A stretch of 46,434 nt of DNA from Perkinsus marinus ATCC 50983 (lineage: Eukaryota > Perkinsozoa > Perkinsida > Perkinsidae): the NCBI RefSeq assembly GCF_000006405.1, contig NW_003206281.1, positions 300,713-347,146 of the forward strand. The letters run 5' to 3'. This document shows positions 22,219 to 32,510 of the stretch, one piece after another. Below the pieces are notes generated by a model. The model saw only the letters and a list, made by a program, of their open reading frames with translations. It searched no databases and was not told the origin of the DNA. A program made the position numbers and the translations under genes. The first letter of the stretch is position 1, and every line of letters starts with the position of its first letter.

Positions 22219-22723
22219 CGTGGTGTCCGTGTGATCCGTACAGATTCCAGGATGCTGTGGTCGTCGGAGACCAGGTTACGAAGGTACTGTATGTTCAATG
22301 AACAATGAAGGATGAGTCCATCAGAGATGGAACGGATCTCTGTGTGTGGGAGGAGAATGAAGACATCCGATGTATCAAGGGATTGAAGTTTGTGCCGTTC
22401 GATTTTTACCTTACACCGATCAACAGGTGGTGGCTGGTATCTTCTGACGTGATAGGATGAAACCACCGAGTCACATTGAGACCTTCGGTGTGATGGACGT
22501 GGCCACTGGAGCCTTCCTCGCTGAAGCGAACTCTGATCGATACGATTTTCTCTTCAACTACCCCGGTGGCAAAGTCATGTTTCTGATTATCGATCGTGGT
22601 AGCTGGAAAGCGGTTGTGATCGGTTATGACCAGGAGTGTGGCTATGAAACGGTAGATTTCCCGAGTCGGTACGTATGGGAGGTTGGGTATGGTACTCCGG
22701 CCCATGAGGCTGACTCCCAGTAA
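22219..22723 (+). pseudogene. Truncated copy of the C-terminal third of the 466-aa gene
   Basis: It matches residues about 305-466 of the intact gene at 16006. The N-terminal part is absent, there is an in-frame stop and small indels before 22457, and only the last 88 codons remain open. It occupies the same position relative to mucin-like gene 2 as the intact gene does relative to mucin-like gene 1. Confidence 0.85.
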
Positions 22724-23620
22724 AATAGTGCTGCTGAGTACATCTTAATTAATCGATTTCAATCATTTAAACGTCAGTGTTGCGTTCTCGAGTTTCAGTC
22801 CATTGACCGACAGGAATGAATGCCTCACTGAGATCAATTCATTTGGTTCTGGCGGTAGTAGAAATGTATAAGCTAGGACAGCCCCTTGTGTCCAGCATTT
22901 CCTAACACTGATAACTGATTAAATCCTAACTGATCAAGTCACGGGAACGGATGTCGTCTGTCAGTCAGATTATGTGACGCCTGCGACATTTCAGCTGACG
23001 ACTTAGTCCGTCCCGCTAGATAGGAATGATTTTTCATCTGGTTATTGGCTCCAGTTGGATAATACAACCCCTCGATAACCCCTTACGAATCTTTGAACTT
23101 GCAGACCTTCAGCACTCTGACTCGATTGCAAATTCTACTCAGTTTCACATGTTGAGTGCTTACCGCTCGGAGTTTGAGCTATAGACTTTAGCTGAACCAG
23201 AATGGACAGGTTTCATGCAAAGCATCCATCAACTAGTGCAGAATCGCTCACCGAATCTCACCGAAAGATATACCGACGAAACTTACTCACGACAAGGGTG
23301 CCCTCAACCGTCAGTATCTGTGCATATGATAGGCGGATTTCTCTCCCGATAAAGTGACCACATCAAAAGCACAAGGCGCTGTACTCAGCCCATTTGATAT
23401 TGGCTACCAAACAAGGGAAAACCCCACTCTCGTTAGCTCGGTGCTAGGAGGATCACCCCGAAAGGTCAGGCTACCAAATCCCCCCCCCCAGTAAATTTCA
23501 GCACTACACCTGATCCATGGAAAATGACACATTCCTCATGCTTACGCAAGCTACACGGGACTAATCATGAATGGAGGCTTTCTAAGCTCGAAAATGTTTG
23601 ATGTTGCTGAGATAATCGCA
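22724..23620. other. Duplicated intergenic block between the 466 fragment and mucin-like gene 2
   Basis: It is colinear with 17407-18977 except that the satellite array is reduced to one partial monomer (about 22820-22855), after which the sequence joins the flank copy. No gene is seen. Confidence 0.7.
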
Positions 23621-24667
23621 TTAATAATCAGGAGTGCCGGCACCACATACACTTGGGGGGCAAGGCTGGTCTCCACTAAAGCAAGTAGGAGTACCCAACC
23701 ACCACTTGCAGTAGGACACCTCATCCTCGGCAAGGTCGGGGTTTTGCTTGACGCAGTACGTATCACAAGTGGAGCTTTCCACGGAGTGGGTATCGTCCGG
23801 GATACAAACAGAAGTATCACATGATTGGTCACCACCATGGCAGACGGGCACAGACAGCCACGACTTGCAATACGACTTGCCACTATTCAAGCCGATACAG
23901 TAGTTATCACAGTAAGGCATGTCACCTTCATCATCTACACTATCGCCCTCAGCGGCAGGTATTGTGGTAGTTGTCTCGGCTGAATTGGCCGCTTCAGTTG
24001 TGCCAACGACCGCCTCAGTAGTCTCGACAAACTCGACAGTCGTAGTGCCACTGACGGCCTCCTCAGTCGTCGTAGTGCCACTGACGGCCTCCTCAGTCGT
24101 AGTACCACTGACGGGCTCCTCAGTCGTCGTAGTGCCACTGACGGCCTCCTCAGTCGTCGTAGTGCCACTGACGGCCTCCTTAGTCGTAGTGCCACTGACG
24201 GCCTCCTCAGTCGTACTGCCACTGACGGCCTCCTCAGTCGTCGTAGTGCCACTGACGGCCTCCTCAGTCGTCGTAGTGCCACTGACGGCCTCCTCGGCCG
24301 TAGTCGCAAAGACAGCCTCCTCAGTCGTTGTGGGTGTGATGGCCTGCGTCGCTTGGCCAGTGATGACTTCCTGAAAAGTTGCCTCCGCCACCGTTACGTC
24401 AGCGGTGGTACTCGAAGGTGCGATCGGAGTCGTAGGAGCGATAGTAGTAGGTGGGCTAACTGACGGCAGCGTCCCAATAGACCAGTTCTCACATGCACAG
24501 GGCGTCAATGAGGGACCCTCAGGAGACGAGCAAACACCATTCGGATGATCGCAGATAGCACTGCTGTAGCCAGTGAACATTTGACAGATGAAGTCGCCAA
24601 GGGTGCAACCGTCGCGCTCAGCTGAAGCACTAATGCCGACTGCCAGAGTGATTAAGATGCCGAACAT
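23621..24667 (-). CDS. Mucin-like secreted Thr-rich protein 2, 348 aa
   Basis: It has the same architecture as gene 1: signal peptide MFGILITLAVGISASA, N-terminal Cys module, about 10 copies of the TTTEEAVSG-type repeat, and two C-terminal Cys-rich modules ending GAGTPDY. I start it at the Met that opens the signal peptide, although the frame is open 47 codons further upstream. The N-terminal 100 and C-terminal 110 residues are almost the same as in gene 1, and the repeat block is half as long. One unit is changed to TTTKEAVSG and another to TTTTEEPVSG. It is the second of three same-strand paralogues. Confidence 0.9.
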   Translation of the reverse strand: MFGILITLAVGISASAERDGCTLGDFICQMFTGYSSAICDHPNGVCSSPEGPSLTPCACENWSIGTLPSVSPPTTIAPTTPIAPSSTTADVTVAEATFQEVITGQATQAITPTTTEEAVFATTAEEAVSGTTTTEEAVSGTTTTEEAVSGSTTEEAVSGTTTKEAVSGTTTTEEAVSGTTTTEEPVSGTTTEEAVSGTTTTEEAVSGTTTVEFVETTEAVVGTTEAANSAETTTTIPAAEGDSVDDEGDMPYCDNYCIGLNSGKSYCKSWLSVPVCHGGDQSCDTSVCIPDDTHSVESSTCDTYCVKQNPDLAEDEVSYCKWWLGTPTCFSGDQPCPPSVCGAGTPDY

Positions 24668-24918
24668 GCGTATTGATATAGAAGAGACTGAAGGAGCACA
24701 GGAGTCGAAAAAGGACGATAAATTCGAACCCCAGCTGTCACTGCATGGTAGCCTCATATCTATCTGAAGAAAGAGTAAATTGCATATGAGCATTGACCAC
24801 TTCAACACATCACTGGTGGTCCAAAATCACACGTACCTTCCGCTACGGCAAGCTATAGTGAAGTGCTTATGAATGGCGGATACACCAGCTGGTGCTGGAC
24901 GTCGCTTGAATAATCGCA

Positions 24919-26184
24919 TTAATAATCAGGAGTGCCGGCACCACATACACTTGGGGGGCAAGGCTGGTCTCCACTAAAGCAAGTAGGAGTACCCAACCAC
25001 CACTTGCAGTAGGACACCTCATCCTCGGCAAGGTCGGGGTTTTGCTTGACGCAGTACGTATCACAAGTGGAGCTTTCCACGGAGTGGGTATCGTCCGGGA
25101 TACAAACAGAAGTATCGCATGATTGGTCACCACCATGGCAGACGGGCACAGACAGCCACGACTTGCAATACGACTTGCCACTATTCAAGCCGATACAGTA
25201 GTTATCACAGTAAGGCATGTCACCTTCATCATCTACACTATCGCCCTCAGCGGCAGGTAGTGTGGTAGTTGTCTCGGCTGAATTGGCCGCTTCAGTTGTG
25301 CCAACGACCGCCTCAGTAGTCTCGACAAACTCGACAGTCGTAGTGCCACTGACAGGCTCCTCAGTCGTCGTAGTGACACTGGCGGCCTCCTCAGTCGTCG
25401 TAGTGTCACTGACGGCCTCCTCGGTCGTCGGAGTATCAACGACGGCCTCCTCAGTCGTTGTAGTACCACTGACGGCCTCCTCAGTCGTAGTGCCACTGGG
25501 GGCCTCCTCAGTCGTTGTAGTACCACTGACGGCCTCCTCAGTCGTAGTGCCACTGGGGGCCTCCTCAGTCGTTGTAGTACCACTGACGGCCTCCTCAGTC
25601 GTAGTGTCACTGACGGCCTCCTCAGTCGTAGTAGTAGCACTGACGGCCTCCTCAGTCGTAGTAGTAGCACTGACGGCCTCCTCAGTCGTAGTAGTAGCAC
25701 TGACGGCCGCCTCAGTCGTAGTGCCACTGGGGGCCTCCTCAGTCGTTGTAGTACCACTGACGGCCTCCTCAGTCGTAGTGCCACTGACGGCCTCCTCAGT
25801 CGTAGTGCCACTGACGGCCTCCTCAGTCGTAGTAGTAGCACTGACGGCCTCCTCAGTCGTCGTAGTATCAGTGGCAACCTCTCCAGTCGTAGCGACCGCA
25901 ACGGTGGTAGGGGCCGGTACGCTCGTTGTCGTGGGGGCGGCTGTCGTAGACGAATCAATCGGCGGAACTGTCGTCGACGTTGATGTTACAGTAGACCAGT
26001 TCTCACATGCACAGGGCACCATTGATGGACCATCGTGAGATAGGCAGACCCCATTCGGATGGTCGCAGATCGACCCGCTATAGCCAGTAAACCATCGACA
26101 GGCTATATCGCCAAAATAACAGCCATCGCGAGCTATCGAGGATAAGACGCAGGAACCTAGAAGAACGAGAGTGCCGAGAGCCAT
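24919..26184 (-). CDS. Mucin-like secreted Thr-rich protein 3, 421 aa
   Basis: The signal peptide is MALGTLVLLGSCVLSSIA. The N-terminal Cys module (RDGCYFGDIACRWFTGYSG...NGVC...PCACENWS) is clearly diverged from genes 1 and 2. About 18 Thr-rich repeats show more variety (EEAPSG, EEAVSA, EEAVSD, EEAVVD). The two C-terminal Cys-rich modules are nearly identical to those of genes 1 and 2, although the N-terminus and promoter differ. Such a mosaic is expected from gene conversion of the 3' end. I start at the Met of the signal peptide; the frame is open 52 codons upstream. Only 251 bp separate it from the start of gene 2. Confidence 0.9.
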   Translation of the reverse strand: MALGTLVLLGSCVLSSIARDGCYFGDIACRWFTGYSGSICDHPNGVCLSHDGPSMVPCACENWSTVTSTSTTVPPIDSSTTAAPTTTSVPAPTTVAVATTGEVATDTTTTEEAVSATTTTEEAVSGTTTEEAVSGTTTEEAVSGTTTTEEAPSGTTTEAAVSATTTTEEAVSATTTTEEAVSATTTTEEAVSDTTTEEAVSGTTTTEEAPSGTTTEEAVSGTTTTEEAPSGTTTEEAVSGTTTTEEAVVDTPTTEEAVSDTTTTEEAASVTTTTEEPVSGTTTVEFVETTEAVVGTTEAANSAETTTTLPAAEGDSVDDEGDMPYCDNYCIGLNSGKSYCKSWLSVPVCHGGDQSCDTSVCIPDDTHSVESSTCDTYCVKQNPDLAEDEVSYCKWWLGTPTCFSGDQPCPPSVCGAGTPDY

Positions 26185-27110
26185 AGTTGGTTTACGAACT
26201 AAGCAACCCAGGAAGGTCAATTGTCTTGCTCGTAATCGATATCCGATCCGACCATCACAGAGTATCCAAAACGGTTGGGGCTGTGCGGTTCGTTTCGGAT
26301 ATGCGATAGTTGGTGTGTTGCCACTTCTGAGCAAACACACTTTTGAGTGGGTAGACGTGGCTGTGACAATTTTTTGACTGGCTTGCGCTCATGATGTGGG
26401 CGGCTGAGTACTCAGAGTATTTTCGGGGCTCAACGATGCGGTTGAAATGTCATCATTGGAGTTCGCATCACTCAAGCTGGGTCGCATAGTAAGCAAGATA
26501 GCGGACGCAACGCGCATGTTCATTATTGCTCACTTGATTCAAGGCGCCTCAAGGTATATACTGGAGCTGTGTTAAAGCAACTGTTAGAGGAGCGTTAAGC
26601 TGTCTTCAGTCGTACCCTAAGAATCAAACAGCATGACGGCTTGGTCATGATTCAGCTATAATGGTTGATACACTTCTTGAGATCTATGAGAACTCTCATA
26701 TTGTCACCAACATGCGTGCTTGACCATGTACATGTGTAGTGTTCATGTGTCTCCAGTATAGAGTATATGCTAGAGTATACATTTCTTAAAGTCTATTTGG
26801 CCACGTGGTTAACTTGTGAACTTATAACCAAAGGGTATCGAGATCCACTCCTGGGTCCGATTATTGCACTAAACTATGCCATTGATCGACTAAGCTGAAT
26901 CTTAACTGTCCAATCCACTAATATATTGTTAATCCACTAGTCTAGGTTTCCGTCTACTTTCCTTATGTTCTCCCCAGCATCGCGTTCAACTACACCTTTT
27001 CCCAGTCAAGTTTGACGAGTAAACACACAAGTTTGACAGCGTTGCACTCAAGCATACCAGCATGCTACACATGTTTGACACTTTCTCAGATGTTACATGA
27101 TGTAACTTAC
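26185..27110. other. 5' flank of mucin-like gene 3 and intergenic DNA
   Basis: 26203-26580 is duplicated at 20563-21330. Beyond that I see nothing recognisable. Confidence 0.6.
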
Positions 27111-27235
27111 ATCCAAGTTTGCCACAGTGACATTCAAGCTTGCCACAGTTACATTCAAGCTTGCCACAGTGACATTCAAGCTTGCCACAGTTACATTCAA
27201 GCTTGCCACAGTGACATTCAAGTTTGCCACAGCGA
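27111..27235. repeat. 21-bp tandem repeat, about six copies
   Basis: The unit is CATTCAAGCTTGCCACAGTGA with an alternating G/T near its end. Because 21 is a multiple of three, an open frame runs through it (CHSDIQA-type repeat), but nothing else suggests coding. Confidence 0.9.
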
Positions 27236-27789
27236 CAATGTCGCTACGACATTCAAGTTTGACACCATCAAAAGCAGGATTGACACAATCAAAAATGCTT
27301 CATCCAACTCTGACAATATACGCTCAAGTTTGGCCGGTATGAATGAGCATGCACAATGCTCAACATGCACGCCGACGAGGAGTTCACCTCAATCGTTGAA
27401 AGTCAATGAGTTAACTCTGTGGTTAACTGTGTCATCATATGATAGGACGAGATCGGCTGTGTGCGTGCGTGCAAGGGCTAACCTTGTCGAGAATGCGCGT
27501 CATAGTGCATCATGTCGATGGTGCGCACGTATGAGGGGGTCGCCGAATCGCTCCGCACGTTACACACGCGTGTTGCCATGTGTAGTAAAAACGATTATAG
27601 TCGGGCGAAAAAATCCGTTTCTGTGAAAAACGTTTCATTTCGTGAACGGAAACGGAAATATGAGGGCGCGTAAACAAGTGGCGCGCAAGACGGTGTCAGT
27701 GGAATTTCCATCATCGTGCTTCGACTCCTGACGGTGTTTTCCCATAAGATTGCCGAATCACTATGATGAACCGCTATGCGATCATCTAG
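27236..27789. other. Intergenic, nothing recognised
   Basis: No supported gene or element is visible. Confidence 0.5.
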
Positions 27790-27897
27790 GTTACGTTGGA
27801 GGAATATATGATCGCTTTCCTCAGCTGAACTCAGGAGTTTCCTCACTAATTTGGTGTACGAAAACCAATGAGGATTTCCATATTGTCTCCAACACGC
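27790..27897. mobile_element. Truncated family-1 (hAT-like) mini-element
   Basis: The 5' part GTTGGAGGAATATATGATCG, then CAGCTGAACTCAGGAGTTTC and CCATATTGTCTCCAACAC. The 3' third is missing. Confidence 0.65.
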
Positions 27898-27906
27898 GTT
27901 ATTACT

Positions 27907-28028
27907 GGAGTTTTAGCTGGTTTACGTGAAGTGGCGTCGTAAAACTCGGTGAAAAACGCGATATTCGCGGTGATATGCAGTAGTCGTGAAATACGTTTTT
28001 CATATCACTAGGGCCGCCCGTGAAACTT
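27907..28028. mobile_element. Family-2 mini-element
   Basis: It begins GGAGTTTTAGC and includes TTTACGTGAAGTGGCG, AACGCGATATTCGCGGTG and ATATGCAGTAGTCGTGAA, ending at GTGAAACTTC. Inverted ends of about 10 bp. Confidence 0.75.
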
Positions 28029-28055
28029 CATTATAATATCAGTTCTCATCGAATT

Positions 28056-28241
28056 ATGATCTGTCCAGTATTGATAGTAGCAATCGGTGTCGCTCTAGCT
28101 GGGCAATCCTCGAGCACAAAGAGACAATATGAGAGCACCTTGATACCCACTGATGAGGAAGATGACCGACTTGCATCCTTACAAAATCGAGGAGTACGAT
28201 CCGTGTTGAAATTCATGTTCGCTTTCATCAGCCGAACTTAA
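28056..28241 (+). pseudogene. Small secreted-protein reading frame cut by a mini-element
   Basis: The ATG opens a hydrophobic leader (MICPVLIVAIGVALAG) followed by a polar, acidic stretch (STLIPTDEEDDRLASL). The family-1 element starts at 28201, so the last dozen residues and the stop come from the element. Either this is a gene broken by the insertion or the element lies in an intron whose downstream exon I cannot identify. It is not an RXLR effector, since no RXLR motif is present. Confidence 0.35.
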
Positions 28242-28487
28242 TAGTTTTCACCACATATTATAGCGGTATACATACGAGTCCGGCTAGTGATGTACAGAAC
28301 TCATTGAAATTTCGTCTTTTTTTGCAAAGTGGCGTAATTCTCTGCGAAAAAAAGGCAATGTGGCAGTCGCGAAAACTGTTTTTCATATCACGGGTGAAAC
28401 TCCAATGAGAATTTTCCAAAATTTCCTCACATTTTCCATATTGTCACCAACAAATGTTCTTGACTATGTGCATATTTTCCAACATTG
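28201..28487. mobile_element. Full-length family-1 (hAT-like) mini-element with 8-bp target duplication
   Basis: It begins CCGTGTTG and ends CCAACATTG. The flanks are AGTACGAT (28193-28200) and AGTAGGAT (28488-28495), an 8-bp target duplication with one mismatch. An 8-bp duplication and CAGTG-like termini are hAT hallmarks. A family-2 element is nested inside. Confidence 0.8.
28304..28403. mobile_element. Family-2 mini-element nested in family 1
   Basis: It contains AAGTGGCGTAATTCTC and TTTTTCATATCACGGGTG and ends GTGAAACTCC. It interrupts the family-1 element, so it is the younger of the two. Confidence 0.7.
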
Positions 28488-28507
28488 AGTAGGATGAATA
28501 TTATATT

Positions 28508-28628
28508 GGAGTATCTTCACCCTAGTGATATAAAAACACTAGTGAAAAATATATTTCACGACTACTGCATATCACCGCGAATATCGCGTTTTTCACCGAG
28601 TTTTACGCCACTCCACGTGAGACGGGTG
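28508..28628. mobile_element. Family-2 mini-element
   Basis: It begins GGAGTATCTTCACCCTAGTG and carries the reverse-orientation core CATATCACCGCGAATATCGCG. Confidence 0.75.
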
Positions 28629-28950
28629 AATATTAATGACATGGCAATAAGCGGATTATAATGTATACGTTTTTATGGTATTATCCTTATTAAATATAAT
28701 ATACACTATTTTAGTGTGTTATGTAACTTTGAAAAGAATACGCGAGTTCGTCAAAAAACTGTCGCGATTTTAATGAACTGTTTGTTCTTGGCTGTCTCTT
28801 TCATCAGAAGCGTCATTTTCTGGTCAAAATTTCAGAAATTTTTTCACCAAAATTTCATGAAATTTTTTTATCATTATTTTGTCATTTTCTTTCAGATTGC
28901 TTATCCAATTTCAGATATACATTTTAGCAGCAACTCCCGGGTGTCTGATT

Positions 28951-29513
28951 ATGCAGACTGAACCGCTCGAGCCTATGCAGTGCACGATTTCACTCAGTCC
29001 CGAAGGTCGCATCACCAGCATGACGCTGTGCGATACAAAGGAGAATCAGTTGTATCTCTAGTGAGTCAGAAGCGTTTTTACGCGTTGAAAAACGTTCTCA
29101 TTTTACTCAGTGAAAATCGTTCGTCCGAATTTGAGATTTGGGTGAAAGATCACAAATTTCACGCAGATCATGCGACTTGGAATATCCTGAAACACGAGGG
29201 TCTACTACCATTTGAACATCTCTCACGAAAAACACTTGATATTTTGGAACTTCATGCTCCTGCTCACAATGCTCAAGATTGCCTTGATATAGTGCAAGCT
29301 TTGATGCAAGATCCCCCACCGAAATATAATTTTTCGGAAAAGCATTTTAAATATGCGGGTGACAGTATGAATTGGATCGTTGAATTTTACAGAAAAAAAG
29401 CGGAAAAAATACAAGAGAAAATGACGGCGTTGGGATTGCTCCAAAAAGAAGAGGATAAGAAGGCACTGGAGCGCGACCCGGATTCCTACTGCTCTTATAC
29501 AGTGGGAGTTTAA
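28951..29513 (+). CDS. Two-exon gene, 170-aa protein; possible hnRNP Q acidic-domain-like fold
   Basis: Exon 1 spans 28951-29060 and exon 2 spans 29111-29513. A 50-bp GTGAGT...ACTCAG intron separates them, and the join keeps the frame and gives 170 aa. The protein starts MQTEPLEPMQCTISLSPEGR. A helical middle follows (TWNILKHEGLLPFEHLSRK, TLDILELHAP, CLDIVQALMQDP, NFSEKHFKYAGDSMNWIVEF), then a charged coiled-coil-like tail (YRKKAEKIQEKMTALGLLQK) and DPDSYCSYTVGV. The helix pattern recalls the N-terminal acidic domain of hnRNP Q/R-type proteins, but this is a weak visual match. An acceptor-like TTTCTTTCAG at 28895 means an upstream exon is possible. There is no signal peptide. The intron is strongly supported; the function is not. 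Confidence 0.65.
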
Positions 29514-29623
29514 TGAGAAACGGATTGTTCATGAGTGTGATTGTGTTGTTCATGTTCGTGTTGATAAGGGGCATGCTTTGAGTTGCATCTGTTTGCGTAC
29601 GTCATTGAGGAAGTTTATATAAT

Positions 29624-29728
29624 GAAGTTTCGCCCTAGTGATATGAAAAAAATATATTTCACGACTAGTCCATATCACCGCGAACATCGCGTTTATCACA
29701 GAGTATCACGCCACTTCACATGAAACTC
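29624..29728. mobile_element. Family-2 mini-element in the 3' flank of the 170-aa gene
   Basis: It contains CCTAGTGATATGAAAAA, CACGACTAGTCCATATCACC and a terminal TGAAACTC. Confidence 0.7.
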
Positions 29729-31330
29729 AGATGAATCTGGTTATGGCCTTGCGAGGTGAATGCCAACGTGATCATGATGATTATTATTATAATAATCATC
29801 AAAATCATGATGATGACGATGAGTTATGCATCTTCTCATACGACGTATGTGCCCCTTATATATTCTCAACCGAGACGCCGTACAAGACACAGAGATCGTC
29901 TCCTTAATTGTTTCACTCGAACTCTCTGCCGTGTAACACACTATCTACCGGCTCATACTGCGGGCTCAGACAGCAGTGACTGAGCCTGCAGCTATACCTC
30001 TATGCTGGCTATTACTCGCCTGCTCGAAGGGGTGCTGCGCAGCAAGAAGAAGAGTTGTTTCACTATTGCGTCGGTGTGCTAGTTGGCCACTGGGTAAAAA
30101 TCTCAATAACATGGGCGACACCAACGTGTCAATTTGATATGCAAATTTATGTTTTTCAAAAAGTTGTCGCTATCATCACAGTTCCAAACGGGTACTCTCA
30201 TCACAACATATGAGCTTCAGATTGAAACGGTCCTTAATTACGAGCAATACATGGTACAACAATCACGTTCTTCGGCCGTAAGGCTGCGGCCATCGACTTC
30301 GTCTCTTGATTCCTTCACTCCTCTTGACCTTCATCCCTCAGCGAGTGTTTAGAACGGCTCGATTCTGCCCCAGCTGCTGTTGCTGCTTTTTCTTTTCCTT
30401 TTTTTTCTTTTTTTTTATTTTTCCTTTTTTCGCATCAACATGCAAATAATAAAGGGCGGAGCGAACAAATACTGGGAACCTATATACAGCTGCACCAGCC
30501 CGAGAATGTGTGGCAGCTACAGCAAACCCCCGCGAGCATCTAGATGCTGCATGAGGGCCAAAAACAGCCGATTGAAGGCTATCACGCCATATGTTCATAC
30601 TATGAACTCCATAGCCATTTATATAGTCTCAAATTTACTCTCATTAACCTCAGGAAATAACGCACATTTGCATATCAAATTGGCATGCGCTTGTGAGGGT
30701 CTAGGGAGTGCGCTTTCTCTACCAGTATGCAGCAGCCACATACAGCGCTACTCAGAGCATGGTTACTTCAAGGTTGCTATTTGTCACGTTTCCCTTTCTC
30801 TCCTCTGTCTCGCGTTAGCCCTCTTCCCCATCGCAACTGTTGATGTCCGATGCCTCCTGTCGTTCCCTGGTGCCAACACGACCCGACATCAGCTGGAGAG
30901 ATGCGACCCAGACGCACACTGAGGCCTTGAGCCAAGACGGCTACTGATCAAGCTCATGATCTATAGTAGGAAATGTATCCTATGCTCATCGTACGCAAGC
31001 ACAAGGAGAATGTCTGTACGCATGTGCAAAACGCTCTCTGCAAGTGTTGAGGTTCGCCCGCCCTGTTATAGCTGTACCTTATCGATTGCGCTATTTGGTG
31101 CAAGGAACAACCATAGTTATTATTCAACCTATTGCGTTCCATATGGCTAGTACCCTAACACTAACAGCCTCACTTCAGCGTTTATTAGTCTTGCGTGTTA
31201 CGTGTGATCAGACAGTGTTTAATAGACTAGACTCAAACTCAATACCCATTCTGCTCCTATTAATCTCATGTAAATATCTGCCTCAAAATCTTCGAATAAA
31301 CTCACGATCTTCTCGTGAAAACTAATGTAA
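29729..31330. other. Intergenic, no supported gene
   Basis: It holds an ATTATTATT/ATGATGATG-rich patch near 29775-29820 and a pyrimidine-rich tract at about 30375-30430. A long plus-strand frame over 30380-30922 starts at a non-ATG codon inside that tract and is not convincing. Confidence 0.5.
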
Positions 31331-31337
31331 CAACTCC

Positions 31338-31650
31338 TTCAATGTGAATAGCGCACGCCCAGCTGATCGATTTCACTCTTCTCTTGTCTACATAATTGTC
31401 AATAGCCGATCTAAACAGTAGCGCAACCATTTTCGATCAGTAATCGATTGACTCTCCACCTTCAATGCAATTCTTAGAAGGTAAATAGCGCACGCCCGAT
31501 TGATCGATTTCAATCTTCTTTTGCTTTTCTAACGTCTAACGTGCACAGCGGGCATCTACATGATTGTCGTAGCCAATCTGAAGAGTAGCGGAATGATCTT
31601 TGATTAGCAATCGATCGAATGCTCACCGTCAATACAATCCTTATGAAATA
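31338..31650. repeat. Two diverged tandem copies of an approximately 150-165-bp unit
   Basis: Both copies begin AATAGCGCACGCCC and contain TGATCGATTTCA, TCTTCTTTTG- or CTTCTCTTG-like pyrimidines, ATTGTC with a following GCCGATCT or GCCAATCT, AGTAGCG and TCAATGCAATTCTTA or TCAATACAATCCTTA. Confidence 0.75.
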
Positions 31651-31797
31651 TATGTTTACACGGGAGTAACCGACAAGTGTCCGATCGCTCCAATGCACTT
31701 AAACATACTGCGCACCTGAACGCAATCACGAACGATTATACTTGCGTAAAAAATTCCGCATCAACATTCAAGTAGCTCAGAGCACTTAGTTGTTTCA

Positions 31798-31916
31798 GCT
31801 CAGCTCAAAAGGTTTTTCTCTCTCTCTCTGGAAGTGTTTAGAAACCAACAAGAATTTCCCAAAATTTTCACATTGTCACAAACACGTGTAGTTGACCGTG
31901 CGCATATCTTCTAACA
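31798..31916. mobile_element. Partial family-1 (hAT-like) mini-element
   Basis: It contains CAGCTCAGCTCAAAAGGTTT, AGAAACCAACAAGAATTTCC, TTTTCACATTGTCACAAACA and GTAGTTGACCGTGCGCATAT. Confidence 0.65.
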
Positions 31917-31930
31917 GCCCTGTAAACGAT

Positions 31931-32044
31931 GGAGTTTCACCCGTTTTGCATGAAGTGGCGTAAAACTCCGTATTCACATTACGCAGTAGTCGTGACATAT
32001 GTTTTCTACTACTGTTTTTCATATCACTAGGGTCAAGAAACTCC
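31931..32044. mobile_element. Family-2 mini-element
   Basis: It starts GGAGTTTCACCCGTTTTGC and ends GAAACTCC, with the AGTAGTCGTGA and TTTTTCATATCACTAGGG blocks. Confidence 0.75.
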
Positions 32045-32406
32045 AATATCTATATTTAGTTGAATTGAAGATTAGAAAAAAAAATTGTCATATACCAACT
32101 TGTGGTGATCTCAGCTGAGATCTTCTAGGTTCGTATCCTCATTTTGTGCTATTTCACTTCCATTCATATCCTTAGCTAATTGCGGAGCGAGCGAAGCGAG
32201 CGGAGCATATTCTCTCACTTTACTAACACTCTGTGCGTGCGTGCGTGCGTGCGTGCGTACAAATTATCCAGCTCGATCTAGTGAGGTTATGATCACATGC
32301 TATACACCATTCGATAGCTCTCGCTCTGGGGATACTAGCAAAAATACGAAATTAGGGTTCCGCCCGGACTATGTAGATTTCCGTGCAAAAAACGTATTTT
32401 TGCAGA
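32045..32406. other. Intergenic with a TGCG microsatellite
   Basis: A TGCG tract of about 26 bp lies at 32232-32258. Nothing else is recognised. Confidence 0.6.
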
Positions 32407-32510
32407 AAAACGCCAGGCATGGGAATCGAACCCGGATGCCGAGCTCCGCCCCTTCTCCGAGAAGGCCTAGTAGCACAAGCTGCGCTAGTCGTTGATGAAG
32501 TAAGAGGTGT
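32407..32510 (-). repeat. tRNA-derived SINE-like fragment
   Basis: On the minus strand a perfect pol III B box (GGTTCGATTCC) follows a hairpin CCTTCTCGGAGAAGG and the block GGGGCGGAGCTC. The same block and a B box occur at 35950-36062, so this is a dispersed family. Acceptor pairing is absent. Confidence 0.45.

Noticed and set aside
27012-27626. 204-codon plus-strand frame
   Set aside because: It is kept open by a 21-bp tandem repeat and has no ATG-led domain.
28056-28241. Oomycete RXLR effector
   Set aside because: It has a signal peptide and an acidic DEEDD stretch but no RXLR motif, and the C-terminus comes from a mobile element.
30380-30922. 180-codon plus-strand frame
   Set aside because: It starts at a non-ATG codon in a pyrimidine tract that mimics a hydrophobic leader. 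The remainder has no motif.
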